This document shows positions 43,374 to 52,192 of a stretch of DNA of 64,000 nucleotides, piece after piece (the first letter of the stretch is position 1; every line of letters begins with the position of its first letter). Origin of the DNA: Lachnoclostridium sp. An118 (lineage in GTDB: Bacteria > Bacillota > Clostridia > Lachnospirales > Lachnospiraceae); contig NZ_NFLQ01000007.1 in the NCBI RefSeq assembly GCF_002160985.1, forward strand, positions 62,001 to 126,000, given 5' to 3'. The translations under genes and the position numbers were made by a program. The notes under the pieces were generated by a model, which worked only from the letters and a program-made list of their open reading frames with translations, did not search any database and was not told where the DNA came from.

Positions 43374-43592
43374 CTACTTTTTCTTTGGTGGGAATTTGGG
43401 CGGGAGATACTGGTAGGCGTACAGGTCCTGGTAGGACTCCCTCTCTGCCTCCGAGACCGGCCCGGATGGGATCAGCCCGGTGCAGTCGCCGGCTGAGGCG
43501 GCGCCAGAGATGTAGTCGTAGGAGTCGATGATGGACTGGTTGTCTCTGTCCTCCTTCTTTTGCGATGCGTTCTTCTTTTCTTCCCTGCTCAT
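43374..43592 (-). CDS. small hydrophilic hypothetical protein
   Basis: 72 residues: basic N-terminus (MSREEKKNASQKKED), acidic and Tyr-rich middle (ESYQDLYAYQYLPP), Lys end. AAAGGAGG is 9 nt before ATG, which supports a real gene. No family recognised. It lies 55 nt upstream of the hypothetical gene ending at 42842 and on the same strand. Confidence 0.5.
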   Translation of the reverse strand: MSREEKKNASQKKEDRDNQSIIDSYDYISGAASAGDCTGLIPSGPVSEAERESYQDLYAYQYLPPKFPPKKK

Positions 43593-43723
43593 GTGACTGG
43601 GACCTCCTTTATTTGCTAAATAAAAATAGATACGTTATAATGATTTCCGGACAGAGGAATTTTATACTTTATCCGTGCGGAGGAAACAGTATAGAAACGA
43701 CAGATAGAGATAAGGAGGAAGAG

Positions 43724-44449
43724 ATGGAAGTTAAGATTGATACCCACACCCACACTATTGCCAGCGGCCATGCCTACAATACGATCCGGGAGATGGCCTC
43801 CATGGCTGCAAGCAGGGGACTGGAGGGACTTGCCATCACGGAGCACGCCCCGGAGATGCCTGGAAGCTGCGGCCTTTACTATTTTCAGAACCTGAAGGTT
43901 GTTCCAAGGAAACTGGGGAATCTGAGGCTCCTGTTTGGTGTGGAGCTGAATATACTGGACGAGGACGGCACGGTGGATCTGCCGGAGCGGACGATCCGGT
44001 CGCTTGATATAGCGTTGGCCAGCATCCACCCGCCCTGCTACGGAAAGACCAGCGGCAGGGAGGAGAACACCAGGGCCTATGTCAATGCCATGAAAAAGGA
44101 TTATATCGATATTATCGGGCACCCCGATGACGGGCGCTATGGGCCGGACTATGAGGTGCTTGCCAGGACGGCCAGGGAGACGGGGACTCTCCTGGAGATA
44201 AACAATTCATCCCTCCGGCCGGGAGGCTTCCGGGAGAATACCCACGACAATGCCCTGGAAATGCTCCGCTGCTGTAAAAAGTACGGCACAATGGTAACTC
44301 TTGGAAGCGATGCTCACGTGGATCTGGACATTGCGAACACCGAGTATTCGGCTAGGCTCCTGGCCGAGGCGGATTTCCCGGAGGAGCTTGTGGCCAATAC
44401 GTCCCTGGATAAGCTGATGTCCGCACTGAAGCGCAATGCCCTGAGATAA
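43724..44449 (+). CDS. PHP-domain phosphatase (YcdX family)
   Basis: 241 residues from ATG 43724 with AAGGAGGAAGAG upstream. KIDTHTHTIASGHAY carries the first metal ligands, AITEHAPEMPG, GVELNILDEDG, ASIHPPCYG, DIIGHPDD, LEINNSS and TLGSDAHV the rest: the full YcdX set for a trinuclear zinc site. A phosphatase on small phosphoesters is likely; the substrate is not known. Distinct from the PHP protein at 5484, which has a different architecture. Confidence 0.88.
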   Translation: MEVKIDTHTHTIASGHAYNTIREMASMAASRGLEGLAITEHAPEMPGSCGLYYFQNLKVVPRKLGNLRLLFGVELNILDEDGTVDLPERTIRSLDIALASIHPPCYGKTSGREENTRAYVNAMKKDYIDIIGHPDDGRYGPDYEVLARTARETGTLLEINNSSLRPGGFRENTHDNALEMLRCCKKYGTMVTLGSDAHVDLDIANTEYSARLLAEADFPEELVANTSLDKLMSALKRNALR

Positions 44450-44556
44450 CGGCCTTCTGCTCGAAGGGAAAATAATCCCGCCTCCCTATGGACTTTATGA
44501 ATTTAGTGTGCTAAAATATACGCATAATGAATTTCGTTTCGGAGGAGAGAATAAAT

Positions 44557-44853
44557 ATGAGCAAAAAAATCAGGACGGAGGCGGTTGACTATCTTTTTAG
44601 CGCCATACTGAGTCTGAAGGATAAAGAAGAGTGTTATATATTTTTTGAAGATATCTGTACCATCAATGAGTTGCTCTCCCTGTCGCAGCGGTTCGAGGTG
44701 GCCAAGATGCTGCGGGACCACAAGACCTATCTTGAGATCGCGGACAAGACCGGGGCCTCCACAGCCACCATCAGCAGGGTAAACCGCTCCCTAAACTACG
44801 GGAACGACGGCTACGACATGGTATTTGAGAGGATCAATAAAAAAGAAGAGTAG
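44557..44853 (+). CDS. YerC/YecD-type TrpR-like DNA-binding protein
   Basis: 98 residues from ATG 44557 (GGAGGAGA upstream; an ATG ten codons earlier lacks one). Helical TrpR fold with SLKDKEECYIFFEDICTI, QRFEVAKMLRDHKTYLEIA and recognition helix GASTATISRVNRSLNYG. Small stand-alone regulators of this type are widespread in Firmicutes; ligand and targets are unknown. Followed by a strong terminator. Confidence 0.88.
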   Translation: MSKKIRTEAVDYLFSAILSLKDKEECYIFFEDICTINELLSLSQRFEVAKMLRDHKTYLEIADKTGASTATISRVNRSLNYGNDGYDMVFERINKKEE

Positions 44854-44859
44854 AGATAA

Positions 44860-44891
44860 AAAAGAAGATTGCCTGGCGGCAATCTTCTTTT
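44860..44891. terminator. bidirectional terminator between YerC and DUF1836 genes
   Basis: Perfect 14-bp stem AAAAGAAGATTGCC with GGCAATCTTCTTTT, 4-nt loop; T run on each strand. Confidence 0.85.
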
Positions 44892-44901
44892 AGACAGGGG
44901 C

Positions 44902-45504
44902 CTATTTTTTCTCCTCAGAGCCGGGAAGCTGGTCGATCAGCTTTTCCATGAGGAGTTTTTTTACGTAGACATCAAAGGCAAGGCTGCAGATGAAGGAGAA
45001 GAGCTGAAGGGATTCCCGGTCCTCCTCCGGCGCGTCCTGGAAGGTCTCGGCAGATGTGCTGTACATTTTTGCGATATCCTTAGCCAGATGGTCAATCCTG
45101 GATTTCTCCAGACTGCACACCTCCTCATAAACAGATGTGATGTCAAAATCCTCCCCGTTGTGAAAATATTTCTCTGTGAGAGGCTTAAGGAGCGTCTCGA
45201 TATCTTTGATGGAGAGGATATTTTTAAAATAGTAGATAAAGATCAGGACCAGCACATGCTCCTTGGAGTATTTCTTTTTCACCGGAGGGGGGAGGAGATT
45301 GTTCTTTGCATAGTTGTTGATCATGGTCTTCGTCAGTATCTTGTCCTCGCCGTGCCGGCGGGTGGAGCCGAGCTGGCTCTCCATAAAGGTCGTGACCTGG
45401 TCCATGTACAGGTCAATATTCGGAATATCCTGAGGCTTCACGTAGTCGATGCGGGAGAGGCTCTGCAGGATACTGTTCAGCATATCTTTTGTGTCAATTG
45501 TCAT
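44902..45504 (-). CDS. DUF1836 domain protein
   Basis: 200 residues. YVKPQDIPNIDLYMDQVTTFM, ILTKTMINNYAKNNLLPPPVKKKYSKEHV and LIFIYYFKNILSIKDIETLL match DUF1836, a MerR-like HTH family of Firmicutes with unknown targets. The KKYSKEH segment is the predicted recognition region. Driven by a consensus promoter and preceded by GAGGTGG. Monocistronic. Confidence 0.82.
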   Translation of the reverse strand: MTIDTKDMLNSILQSLSRIDYVKPQDIPNIDLYMDQVTTFMESQLGSTRRHGEDKILTKTMINNYAKNNLLPPPVKKKYSKEHVLVLIFIYYFKNILSIKDIETLLKPLTEKYFHNGEDFDITSVYEEVCSLEKSRIDHLAKDIAKMYSTSAETFQDAPEEDRESLQLFSFICSLAFDVYVKKLLMEKLIDQLPGSEEKK

Positions 45505-45527
45505 AGTTTCACCACCTCAATGTATCT

Positions 45528-45556
45528 ATTATATAGTATCCAAAACCAGATGACAA
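45528..45556 (-). promoter_or_regulatory. promoter of the DUF1836 gene
   Basis: Minus strand TTGTCA (45556-45551), 17-nt spacer, TATAAT (45533-45528). Confidence 0.7.
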
Positions 45557-45682
45557 GAGTGGCCCGACGTGTTTTTTGAAAATGCTTTTAAGCACATTTT
45601 ACTATGTATGGCCGGAAAATTCTGCTATAATAAATAAGAATGTGTTATTCAGAACGGAATGATCTAATTGGAGGTAACAGGC

Positions 45683-46603
45683 GTGGAAGACAGGTTTGCA
45701 CTGCTCATCGATGCGGACAATGTATCGTCCAGGTACATTGAGCCCATACTGGATGAGCTTTCAAAATACGGAAAAGTGACATATAAAAGGATTTACGGGG
45801 ACTGGACCAGCACCAACAATTCAGGGTGGAAGGAGGAGCTTTTAAACAACTCGATCACTCCCATCCAGCAGTTCAGCTACACTCACGGGAAAAATGCCAC
45901 AGACTCGGCTATGATCATTGACGCCATGGACATGCTGTATACAAGCGAGCTGGAGGGCTTCTGCCTTGTGTCCAGCGACAGTGATTTCACCAAGCTGGCC
46001 AGCCGCCTGAGGGAGAGCGGCAAGACAGTCATCGGGATGGGCGAGAACAAGACGCCGGCTCCTTTCCGCAAGGCATGTGACATATTCACCGTGCTGGAGC
46101 TTCTCATGGAGGAGAATATGGGAGACAGTGATGTGGTGGACAGGAGCCAGATCGAGGAGGCGGTCATCCGCATTATCACGGAGAACCAGAACGATGACAG
46201 GAAGACCGGCCTTGGAGAGGTGGGAAGCCGTCTTGTGAAGCTGTACCCGGATTTTGACGTCCGCCGCTATGGATACAGCCTTCTGTCCCGGTTCCTGGAA
46301 TCCTGCCCTAAGCTGAAGCTGATACAGTCCGGCTCCCAGATCACAGTGACGCTCTTTGAGGACAAGAGCAGGAGAGAGCAGATTGAGGAGTTTATCTTAA
46401 AGCAGATCAAGGACAGCGGGAAACACGGCATTTTCCTGAGCGTCCTGGGGAACCGGATACGGAATAAATTCGGGGACTTTAAGGTGCGGGATTACGGGTA
46501 TTCCCAGTTCAAACAGTACATCCAGAGCTTCCACGGCGTCCATGTGCTGGATGACGGAGAGCATAACAGAGTGATATACAGCAAAAAGGATGAGCATAAA
46601 TGA
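45683..46603 (+). CDS. NYN (LabA/PIN-like) nuclease-fold protein with two OST-HTH/LOTUS domains
   Basis: 306 residues from GTG 45683 (GGAGGT 7 nt upstream). Residues 5-150: NYN domain with LLIDADNVSS and LVSSDSDFTKL acidic residues for a metal-dependent RNase. Residues about 160-230 and 238-305: two LOTUS domains (VGSRLVKLYPDFDVRRYGY; LGNRIRNKFGDFKVRDYGYSQF). The architecture is that of bacterial relatives of MARF1/limkain, predicted to bind and cut RNA. TATAAT at 45626 may be its -10. Overlaps the AEC transporter gene by 4 nt. Confidence 0.87.
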   Translation: MEDRFALLIDADNVSSRYIEPILDELSKYGKVTYKRIYGDWTSTNNSGWKEELLNNSITPIQQFSYTHGKNATDSAMIIDAMDMLYTSELEGFCLVSSDSDFTKLASRLRESGKTVIGMGENKTPAPFRKACDIFTVLELLMEENMGDSDVVDRSQIEEAVIRIITENQNDDRKTGLGEVGSRLVKLYPDFDVRRYGYSLLSRFLESCPKLKLIQSGSQITVTLFEDKSRREQIEEFILKQIKDSGKHGIFLSVLGNRIRNKFGDFKVRDYGYSQFKQYIQSFHGVHVLDDGEHNRVIYSKKDEHK

Positions 46604-47520
46604 AGATAGACGGGCTTTTTGACCTCCAGGTCATGATGTTTCTTCTCATGGCTGTGGGGGTCGTCCTGAGAAAAATGAATATTATCACAAAAGAGGGCAA
46701 GGGCATGATGACGGACCTTGTCATCGATCTGATCCTCCCCTGCAATATCATATCCGCCTTCTACATGCCCATGGACAAGTCGGTGTTTGTGGCGGAGCTG
46801 GAAATCCTTGTCATCTCCATACTGATACAGATTTTCTGTACCTTTGTGAGCGCTGTGTTTTACCGGAGGGTGCCAAGAGAGAAAAAGATGGTCCTCCAGT
46901 ACGCCACGGTCTGCTCCAATGCAGGCTTTCTCGGAAATCCGGTGGCGGAGGGACTCTACGGCTCCATCGGCCTTCTGTACGCCTCCGTCTATCTGATCCC
47001 CCAGCGGATCGTCATGTGGTCGGCGGGGGTCTCCTATTTCACCGAGTCCCCCAGCAAAAGGGAAGTGGTAAAAAAGGTGCTGAAGCATCCCTGTATCGTG
47101 GCGGTGGAAATCGGTATCGTGCTGATGGTGACTCAGATACAGCTGCCCGGCTTCCTGAGCTCTGCCATTGACAATGTGGGGGGCTGCACCACGGCTATCA
47201 CCATGATCCTCATAGGGACCATCCTGACAGATGCGGATATGCGCCATATCCTGACAAAGACTACGGTGCTCTACTCCTTTGTCCGGCTGGTATTTATCCC
47301 GGCTGTGGTGTTCGCGGGGTGCTGGCTTGCCGGCATTGACTCCGTTGTGGCCGGGGTCTCCGTGACCCTTGCGGCCATGCCCGCAGGAACGACCACAGCC
47401 ATCCTGGCCATGAAGTACCACGGGGATGAAGAGTTCGCGACCCAGTGCGTTGTCCTTACCACCCTTCTCTCAGTGGTGGCCATCCCTGTGTGGAGTCTTA
47501 TCATACACAGCGCCCTGTAG
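46600..47520 (+). CDS. AEC (auxin efflux carrier) family transporter
   Basis: 306 residues, about ten spans. MMFLLMAVGVVLRKMNIITKEG at the N-terminus, SNAGFLGNPVAEGLYG in the middle and PAGTTTAILAMKYHGDEEFA near the end are AEC signatures. Members export or exchange organic acids such as malate. The ATGA overlap means it is translated with the NYN-LOTUS gene, an unexpected pairing. Ends 8 nt from a convergent gene. Confidence 0.9.
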   Translation: MKIDGLFDLQVMMFLLMAVGVVLRKMNIITKEGKGMMTDLVIDLILPCNIISAFYMPMDKSVFVAELEILVISILIQIFCTFVSAVFYRRVPREKKMVLQYATVCSNAGFLGNPVAEGLYGSIGLLYASVYLIPQRIVMWSAGVSYFTESPSKREVVKKVLKHPCIVAVEIGIVLMVTQIQLPGFLSSAIDNVGGCTTAITMILIGTILTDADMRHILTKTTVLYSFVRLVFIPAVVFAGCWLAGIDSVVAGVSVTLAAMPAGTTTAILAMKYHGDEEFATQCVVLTTLLSVVAIPVWSLIIHSAL

Positions 47521-47528
47521 GGGAGCGC

Positions 47529-48164
47529 TTATCCGGCCAGCTCCGGCAGCTCCCGGATGGAGGAGATGGAGGCGAGGCAGTCCTTTTCCGCCACCTGGCC
47601 AAATCCGTAAGAAGCAAAGATAAAAGGGATGCCCGCCTGTGCGGCAGCCTTCTGGTCCCCGGCAGTATCGCCTACATAGCAGGTGCTGCCGGGGACATTT
47701 CTGTCCATGACAAGACGGATGTTCTCGCCCTTTGTCTTTTTTGTGTTGCCAAAGCATTCTATATCTGTGATATATTTTTCAAGGCCGGTCTTCCTGAGAA
47801 AAAGTTCGATATAGCCGCTCTGGCAGTTGCTGACGATAAAGAGCCTGTGGGTCCCGGAGAGGGCGGCGATGGTCTCCCGGATATCCGGATAGAGGGGTGG
47901 GATATCCAGCCTCTCCAGAAATTCGTCCTCGTACCGGCAGCAGGCCTCCATGAGCACGTCCCGCTCAGGCAGGGGCAGGTGGGGGAAGAGATCCTCCGCG
48001 ATCACGTCCATCGTCTTCCCGAATTCGTTTTTCAGCTGCTCTCCGGTGATGCCCGCCGGGGGATAGCCCAGCGTCTCAACTGCGTGATTCCACGAGTCTG
48101 CCACAGTTTTGGTGGTATCCCACAAAGTTCCGTCCACATCGAAAATAATATTTTCAAATTTCAT
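47529..48164 (-). CDS. HAD-superfamily phosphatase (Gph/PgmB-like)
   Basis: 211 residues from ATG 48164 (AAAGGAAA upstream; ATG 48182 has none). Motif I FDVDGTLWDT, motif II VSNCQSG, motif III Lys in NTKKTKGENI, motif IV YVGDTAGDQKAA. The helical cap is of the phosphoglycolate phosphatase type. Removes phosphate from a small metabolite that cannot be named from sequence. Confidence 0.87.
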   Translation of the reverse strand: MKFENIIFDVDGTLWDTTKTVADSWNHAVETLGYPPAGITGEQLKNEFGKTMDVIAEDLFPHLPLPERDVLMEACCRYEDEFLERLDIPPLYPDIRETIAALSGTHRLFIVSNCQSGYIELFLRKTGLEKYITDIECFGNTKKTKGENIRLVMDRNVPGSTCYVGDTAGDQKAAAQAGIPFIFASYGFGQVAEKDCLASISSIRELPELAG

Positions 48165-48290
48165 AATGATTTCCTTTCCCAAAAGCCAAAATTCCTATTC
48201 CAGTCTATCATAAGTCCCACATTTTTGGGAGAAATATTGTGCAGTTTTCCAGGGAAAACAAGTGAGGGGCCAGGGTAGGAAATAAAAAAG

Positions 48291-48319
48291 TTGACAGCTT
48301 GGAGAGTTTATAGTAGAAT
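48291..48319 (+). promoter_or_regulatory. promoter of the cell-wall hydrolase gene
   Basis: TTGACA (48291-48296), 17-nt spacer, TAGAAT (48314-48319), about 100 nt before the start. Confidence 0.65.
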
Positions 48320-48420
48320 AGCCGGCGTAACATTTTTGTAATATTCGTAATACATGTGCAATAAAGTGCATATAAATATAAAACAAATGTAAGAATATTA
48401 CAGGAGATCAGGAGGAGTAT

Positions 48421-49053
48421 ATGAAATTAATGAGGATGAAAAGCCTATTTTGTGCCACAGCTGTGATGACAGCATGTACCTTCTGTACAGCCGGATTTAC
48501 CAGCTATGCCATGTCGCCGGACCAGGGGAGAGACGGCGGTGCGCTCACGGCAGAGGGCAGCGTGCTGAAAGATGAGATAGCCCAGACAATGACAGAGACT
48601 GCCAGAGAGATTGCTGTAGAGAAGAAGACTCAGAGAGAAGAGGAGCTGAAGGCCCAGGCGGAAGCTGCCAGACAGGCGGAGGAGGCCAGGAAAGCGGCAG
48701 AGGAGGCTGCGCGCCAGGCCAGGGAGGCGGACCAGAGACTGCTGGCAGCCCTGATCTTCTGCGAGGCCGGCAACCAGCCCTACGAAGGACAGGTGGCCGT
48801 GGGAGCCGTGGTCATGAACCGGGTGAACAGCGTCGCTTATCCGGGCTCCATCCGTGAAGTCATCTATCAGTCCGGTCAGTTCGGACCTGCCATGACCGGG
48901 TGGCTGGACCAGGTCCTGGCAAACGGCAGCTATACCCAGACTGCTCTGCAGGCCGCGGCGGACGCCCTGGCAGGCAGTGACCCGGTGGAGGGATGTCTCT
49001 CCTTTGGAAACGGAAATTACGGCATCCGCATTGGCGACCACTATTTTCACTAA
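48421..49053 (+). CDS. secreted cell-wall hydrolase (SleB/Hydrolase_2 domain)
   Basis: 210 residues. Signal peptide 1-31 (hydrophobic FCATAVMTACTFCTAGF), then an Ala/Glu/Arg coiled coil (50-110), then the SleB-like domain: LLAALIFCEAGNQPYEGQVAVGAVVMNRV with the catalytic Glu, FSPA-type QFGPAMTGWL, and GCLSFGNGNYGIRIGDHYFH. The family cleaves spore-cortex or vegetative peptidoglycan as lytic transglycosylase. Coiled coil may anchor it to another wall protein. Monocistronic. Confidence 0.83.
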   Translation: MKLMRMKSLFCATAVMTACTFCTAGFTSYAMSPDQGRDGGALTAEGSVLKDEIAQTMTETAREIAVEKKTQREEELKAQAEAARQAEEARKAAEEAARQAREADQRLLAALIFCEAGNQPYEGQVAVGAVVMNRVNSVAYPGSIREVIYQSGQFGPAMTGWLDQVLANGSYTQTALQAAADALAGSDPVEGCLSFGNGNYGIRIGDHYFH

Positions 49054-49100
49054 ATAATGAGACATACAAAATTACTTGAGAAAAGTTCTCAATTAATAGG

Positions 49101-49129
49101 TTGATGATCCATCTTTCTTCTGGTACGAT
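49101..49129 (+). promoter_or_regulatory. candidate enolase promoter
   Basis: TTGATG (49101-49106), 17-nt spacer, TACGAT (49124-49129). Confidence 0.4.
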
Positions 49130-49135
49130 ACATAT

Positions 49136-49153
49136 AGTTAGTATTTACTAACT
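49136..49153. promoter_or_regulatory. palindrome at the predicted enolase transcription start
   Basis: AGTTAGT (49136-49142), 4-nt gap and ACTAACT (49147-49153) are a perfect inverted repeat positioned at +1, where an operator would act. Confidence 0.4.
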
Positions 49154-49165
49154 GTGTGTGGATAA

Positions 49166-50539
<1,374 letters not shown>

Positions 50540-50564
50540 GTAAGTGAAGACATTTTCTCCTTTC

Positions 50565-50607
50565 AGGCAGGTCAGCCCGCGGGATTTCCCCGGGCGGCCT
50601 GCCTTTT
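50565..50607 (+). terminator. enolase terminator
   Basis: AGGCAG...GCCCG pairs with CGGGC...CTGCCT, ending in TTTT. Confidence 0.75.
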
Positions 50608-50797
50608 ATGTATTGTTTTACCATGCTTTGTTTTTACAGACAGCCTTGATTATGTATTACGAATAAAAATTAATGTTTAACATTAAAAATATATTGTAAT
50701 TCATAAAATATGCCGCTATACTGGATGTAGATGATAAAATGAGCGAAGCGGATTAAAACCGTGGAGAAGGACCAAGACAGGAGAGGAGGAGATATGT

Positions 50798-51304
50798 ATG
50801 GATGAGAAGATCAGGGTGGACTGCAGCCGGGAGCAGGATGTTCCCGGCGGAAAGATGTTCCGCAGACTGACGGTTGTGACGATCATTTTTCTTGTGATAA
50901 TAGCGGGCTGCACAGTTATGTATCTGGACTGGTTTCTGGACCGGGAGGTCTGGGCGGGAGACAATGCGGCTGCTGTTTTGTGGGGATTGCTGTTGTCTGT
51001 CCTGTCCTGGTTCTGGGCGGGAGCGCTTATACGTGTGACAGCAAGGCTGCATGACGGACAAAGAATTCTCGGAAAGGGAATCTACAGGGCTATGTATGTG
51101 AGCGGTATCAGCGTGACTGTGGCCTCCATAGTTTTTCCCTTTGTGCCAGGCTACAGGATCATGTTGGGCCTGCATATACTGAAGATTTCCGATGTCTTTG
51201 TGATTGACGGCTTCCCCTTTGTGATCGGACTTCTCTGCCTGATACTGGGATATATCCTCCGGGTGGGGCTGGCCTGTCAAAATGAGGTGGAAGAGACGAT
51301 ATAG
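50798..51304 (+). CDS. hypothetical membrane protein, DUF2975-like
   Basis: 168 residues with four hydrophobic spans (LTVVTIIFLVIIAGCTVMYL, VLWGLLLSVLSWFWAGALI, SVTVASIVFPFVPG, FPFVIGLLCLILGYILRVG) and the QNEVEETI end typical of DUF2975 proteins. First gene of a three-gene set with a second DUF2975 protein and a XRE regulator. Function unknown. Confidence 0.65.
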   Translation: MDEKIRVDCSREQDVPGGKMFRRLTVVTIIFLVIIAGCTVMYLDWFLDREVWAGDNAAAVLWGLLLSVLSWFWAGALIRVTARLHDGQRILGKGIYRAMYVSGISVTVASIVFPFVPGYRIMLGLHILKISDVFVIDGFPFVIGLLCLILGYILRVGLACQNEVEETI

Positions 51305-51322
51305 ATACAGGAGGAACTTGGT

Positions 51323-51943
51323 ATGAACTTTATAGGAGAAAGAGAAACCGCGGGAAATGTGGTGAAGAAAAGATGCAGTGAGATTGGGATGCTCTTCCGC
51401 ATCCTGTTCTGGATCTCCCTTCTTTTTCTGGCGGCAAAGGTAATATGGACCATCTACATAGGGACCATGCCCGGGTCTTCGTTCCGGCTGACTCTGATGG
51501 AAGCAGAAGGCCTGACCTACGGGGTGGCAGCCTATGAGGCGGGACAGAGGATTGAATTCCAGGAGGGAGTCCTAAGCTATGCCGCCAGTAGCTCTCCCAA
51601 GCTCTGTTTTATGGCGGGGATGGCGGTATCTGTGCTTCTTGGCGCTGTCACCACCTGGATACTCTGGCTGGTGAGGCGTATTTTCCGGAACGTGGAGAAG
51701 CAGGAGACGCCCTTTGAAAAGGAAAACAGCAGGGCAGTGCGTAGGATCGGTTTCCTTGTGGTTGTCTACTCGCTCGTTTACACCCTTGTCCTGCCGCTGC
51801 TGTGCTCTGCTCTGGGGCTGGGGAGGGCGCAGGTCTCACTGGTAGACGGAAAGATGGTGCTGGTGGGCTGCCTGATCATCAGCCTGTCCTACATTTTTGA
51901 GTACGGCTCTGCGCTTCAGCAGGAAGCGGACGAGACATTGTGA
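51323..51943 (+). CDS. DUF2975 family membrane protein
   Basis: 206 residues, four spans; the long extracytoplasmic loop between span 1 and 2 (residues about 45-95) and the conserved IFRNVEKQETPFEKENSRAVRRIG cytoplasmic segment are DUF2975 marks, as is the YGSALQQEADETL end. Function unknown. Starts 18 nt after the previous gene and is followed 10 nt later by a HTH gene, the usual DUF2975 partner. Confidence 0.78.
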   Translation: MNFIGERETAGNVVKKRCSEIGMLFRILFWISLLFLAAKVIWTIYIGTMPGSSFRLTLMEAEGLTYGVAAYEAGQRIEFQEGVLSYAASSSPKLCFMAGMAVSVLLGAVTTWILWLVRRIFRNVEKQETPFEKENSRAVRRIGFLVVVYSLVYTLVLPLLCSALGLGRAQVSLVDGKMVLVGCLIISLSYIFEYGSALQQEADETL

Positions 51944-51953
51944 GGTGAGAGAT

Positions 51954-52175
51954 ATGTCCATTATACTTCGACTTGACAGGGTGATGGCGGACCGGAAAAT
52001 GTCTCTGAATGAGCTGTCCGAGCGTGTGGGGATTTCCAATGTAAACCTGTCCAATTTAAAGACAGGGAAGGTGAAGGCCATCCGGTTCTCCACGCTGGAT
52101 GCCATCTGTGATGTGCTGGACTGCCAGCCCGGCGACATACTGGAGTACCAGAGGGAGGAGCCGGGCGGCAGATAA
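51954..52175 (+). CDS. small XRE-family HTH regulator (YozG-like)
   Basis: 73 residues from ATG 51954. One Cro/C1 helix-turn-helix: LDRVMADRKMSLNELSERVG, ISNVNLSNLKTGKVKAIRFSTL, and DAICDVLDCQPGDILEY. The type pairs almost always with DUF2975 membrane proteins; autoregulation of the trio is likely. Confidence 0.87.
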   Translation: MSIILRLDRVMADRKMSLNELSERVGISNVNLSNLKTGKVKAIRFSTLDAICDVLDCQPGDILEYQREEPGGR

Positions 52176-52192
52176 AAGGAAAGGCGACAGGG

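Noticed and set aside
41657-43531. 624-codon plus-strand open frame opposite the lipoprotein gene
   Set aside because: It is antisense to the clear lipoprotein and hypothetical genes; composition (His, Leu, Gly-rich without motifs) is that of an antisense shadow in GC-rich DNA.
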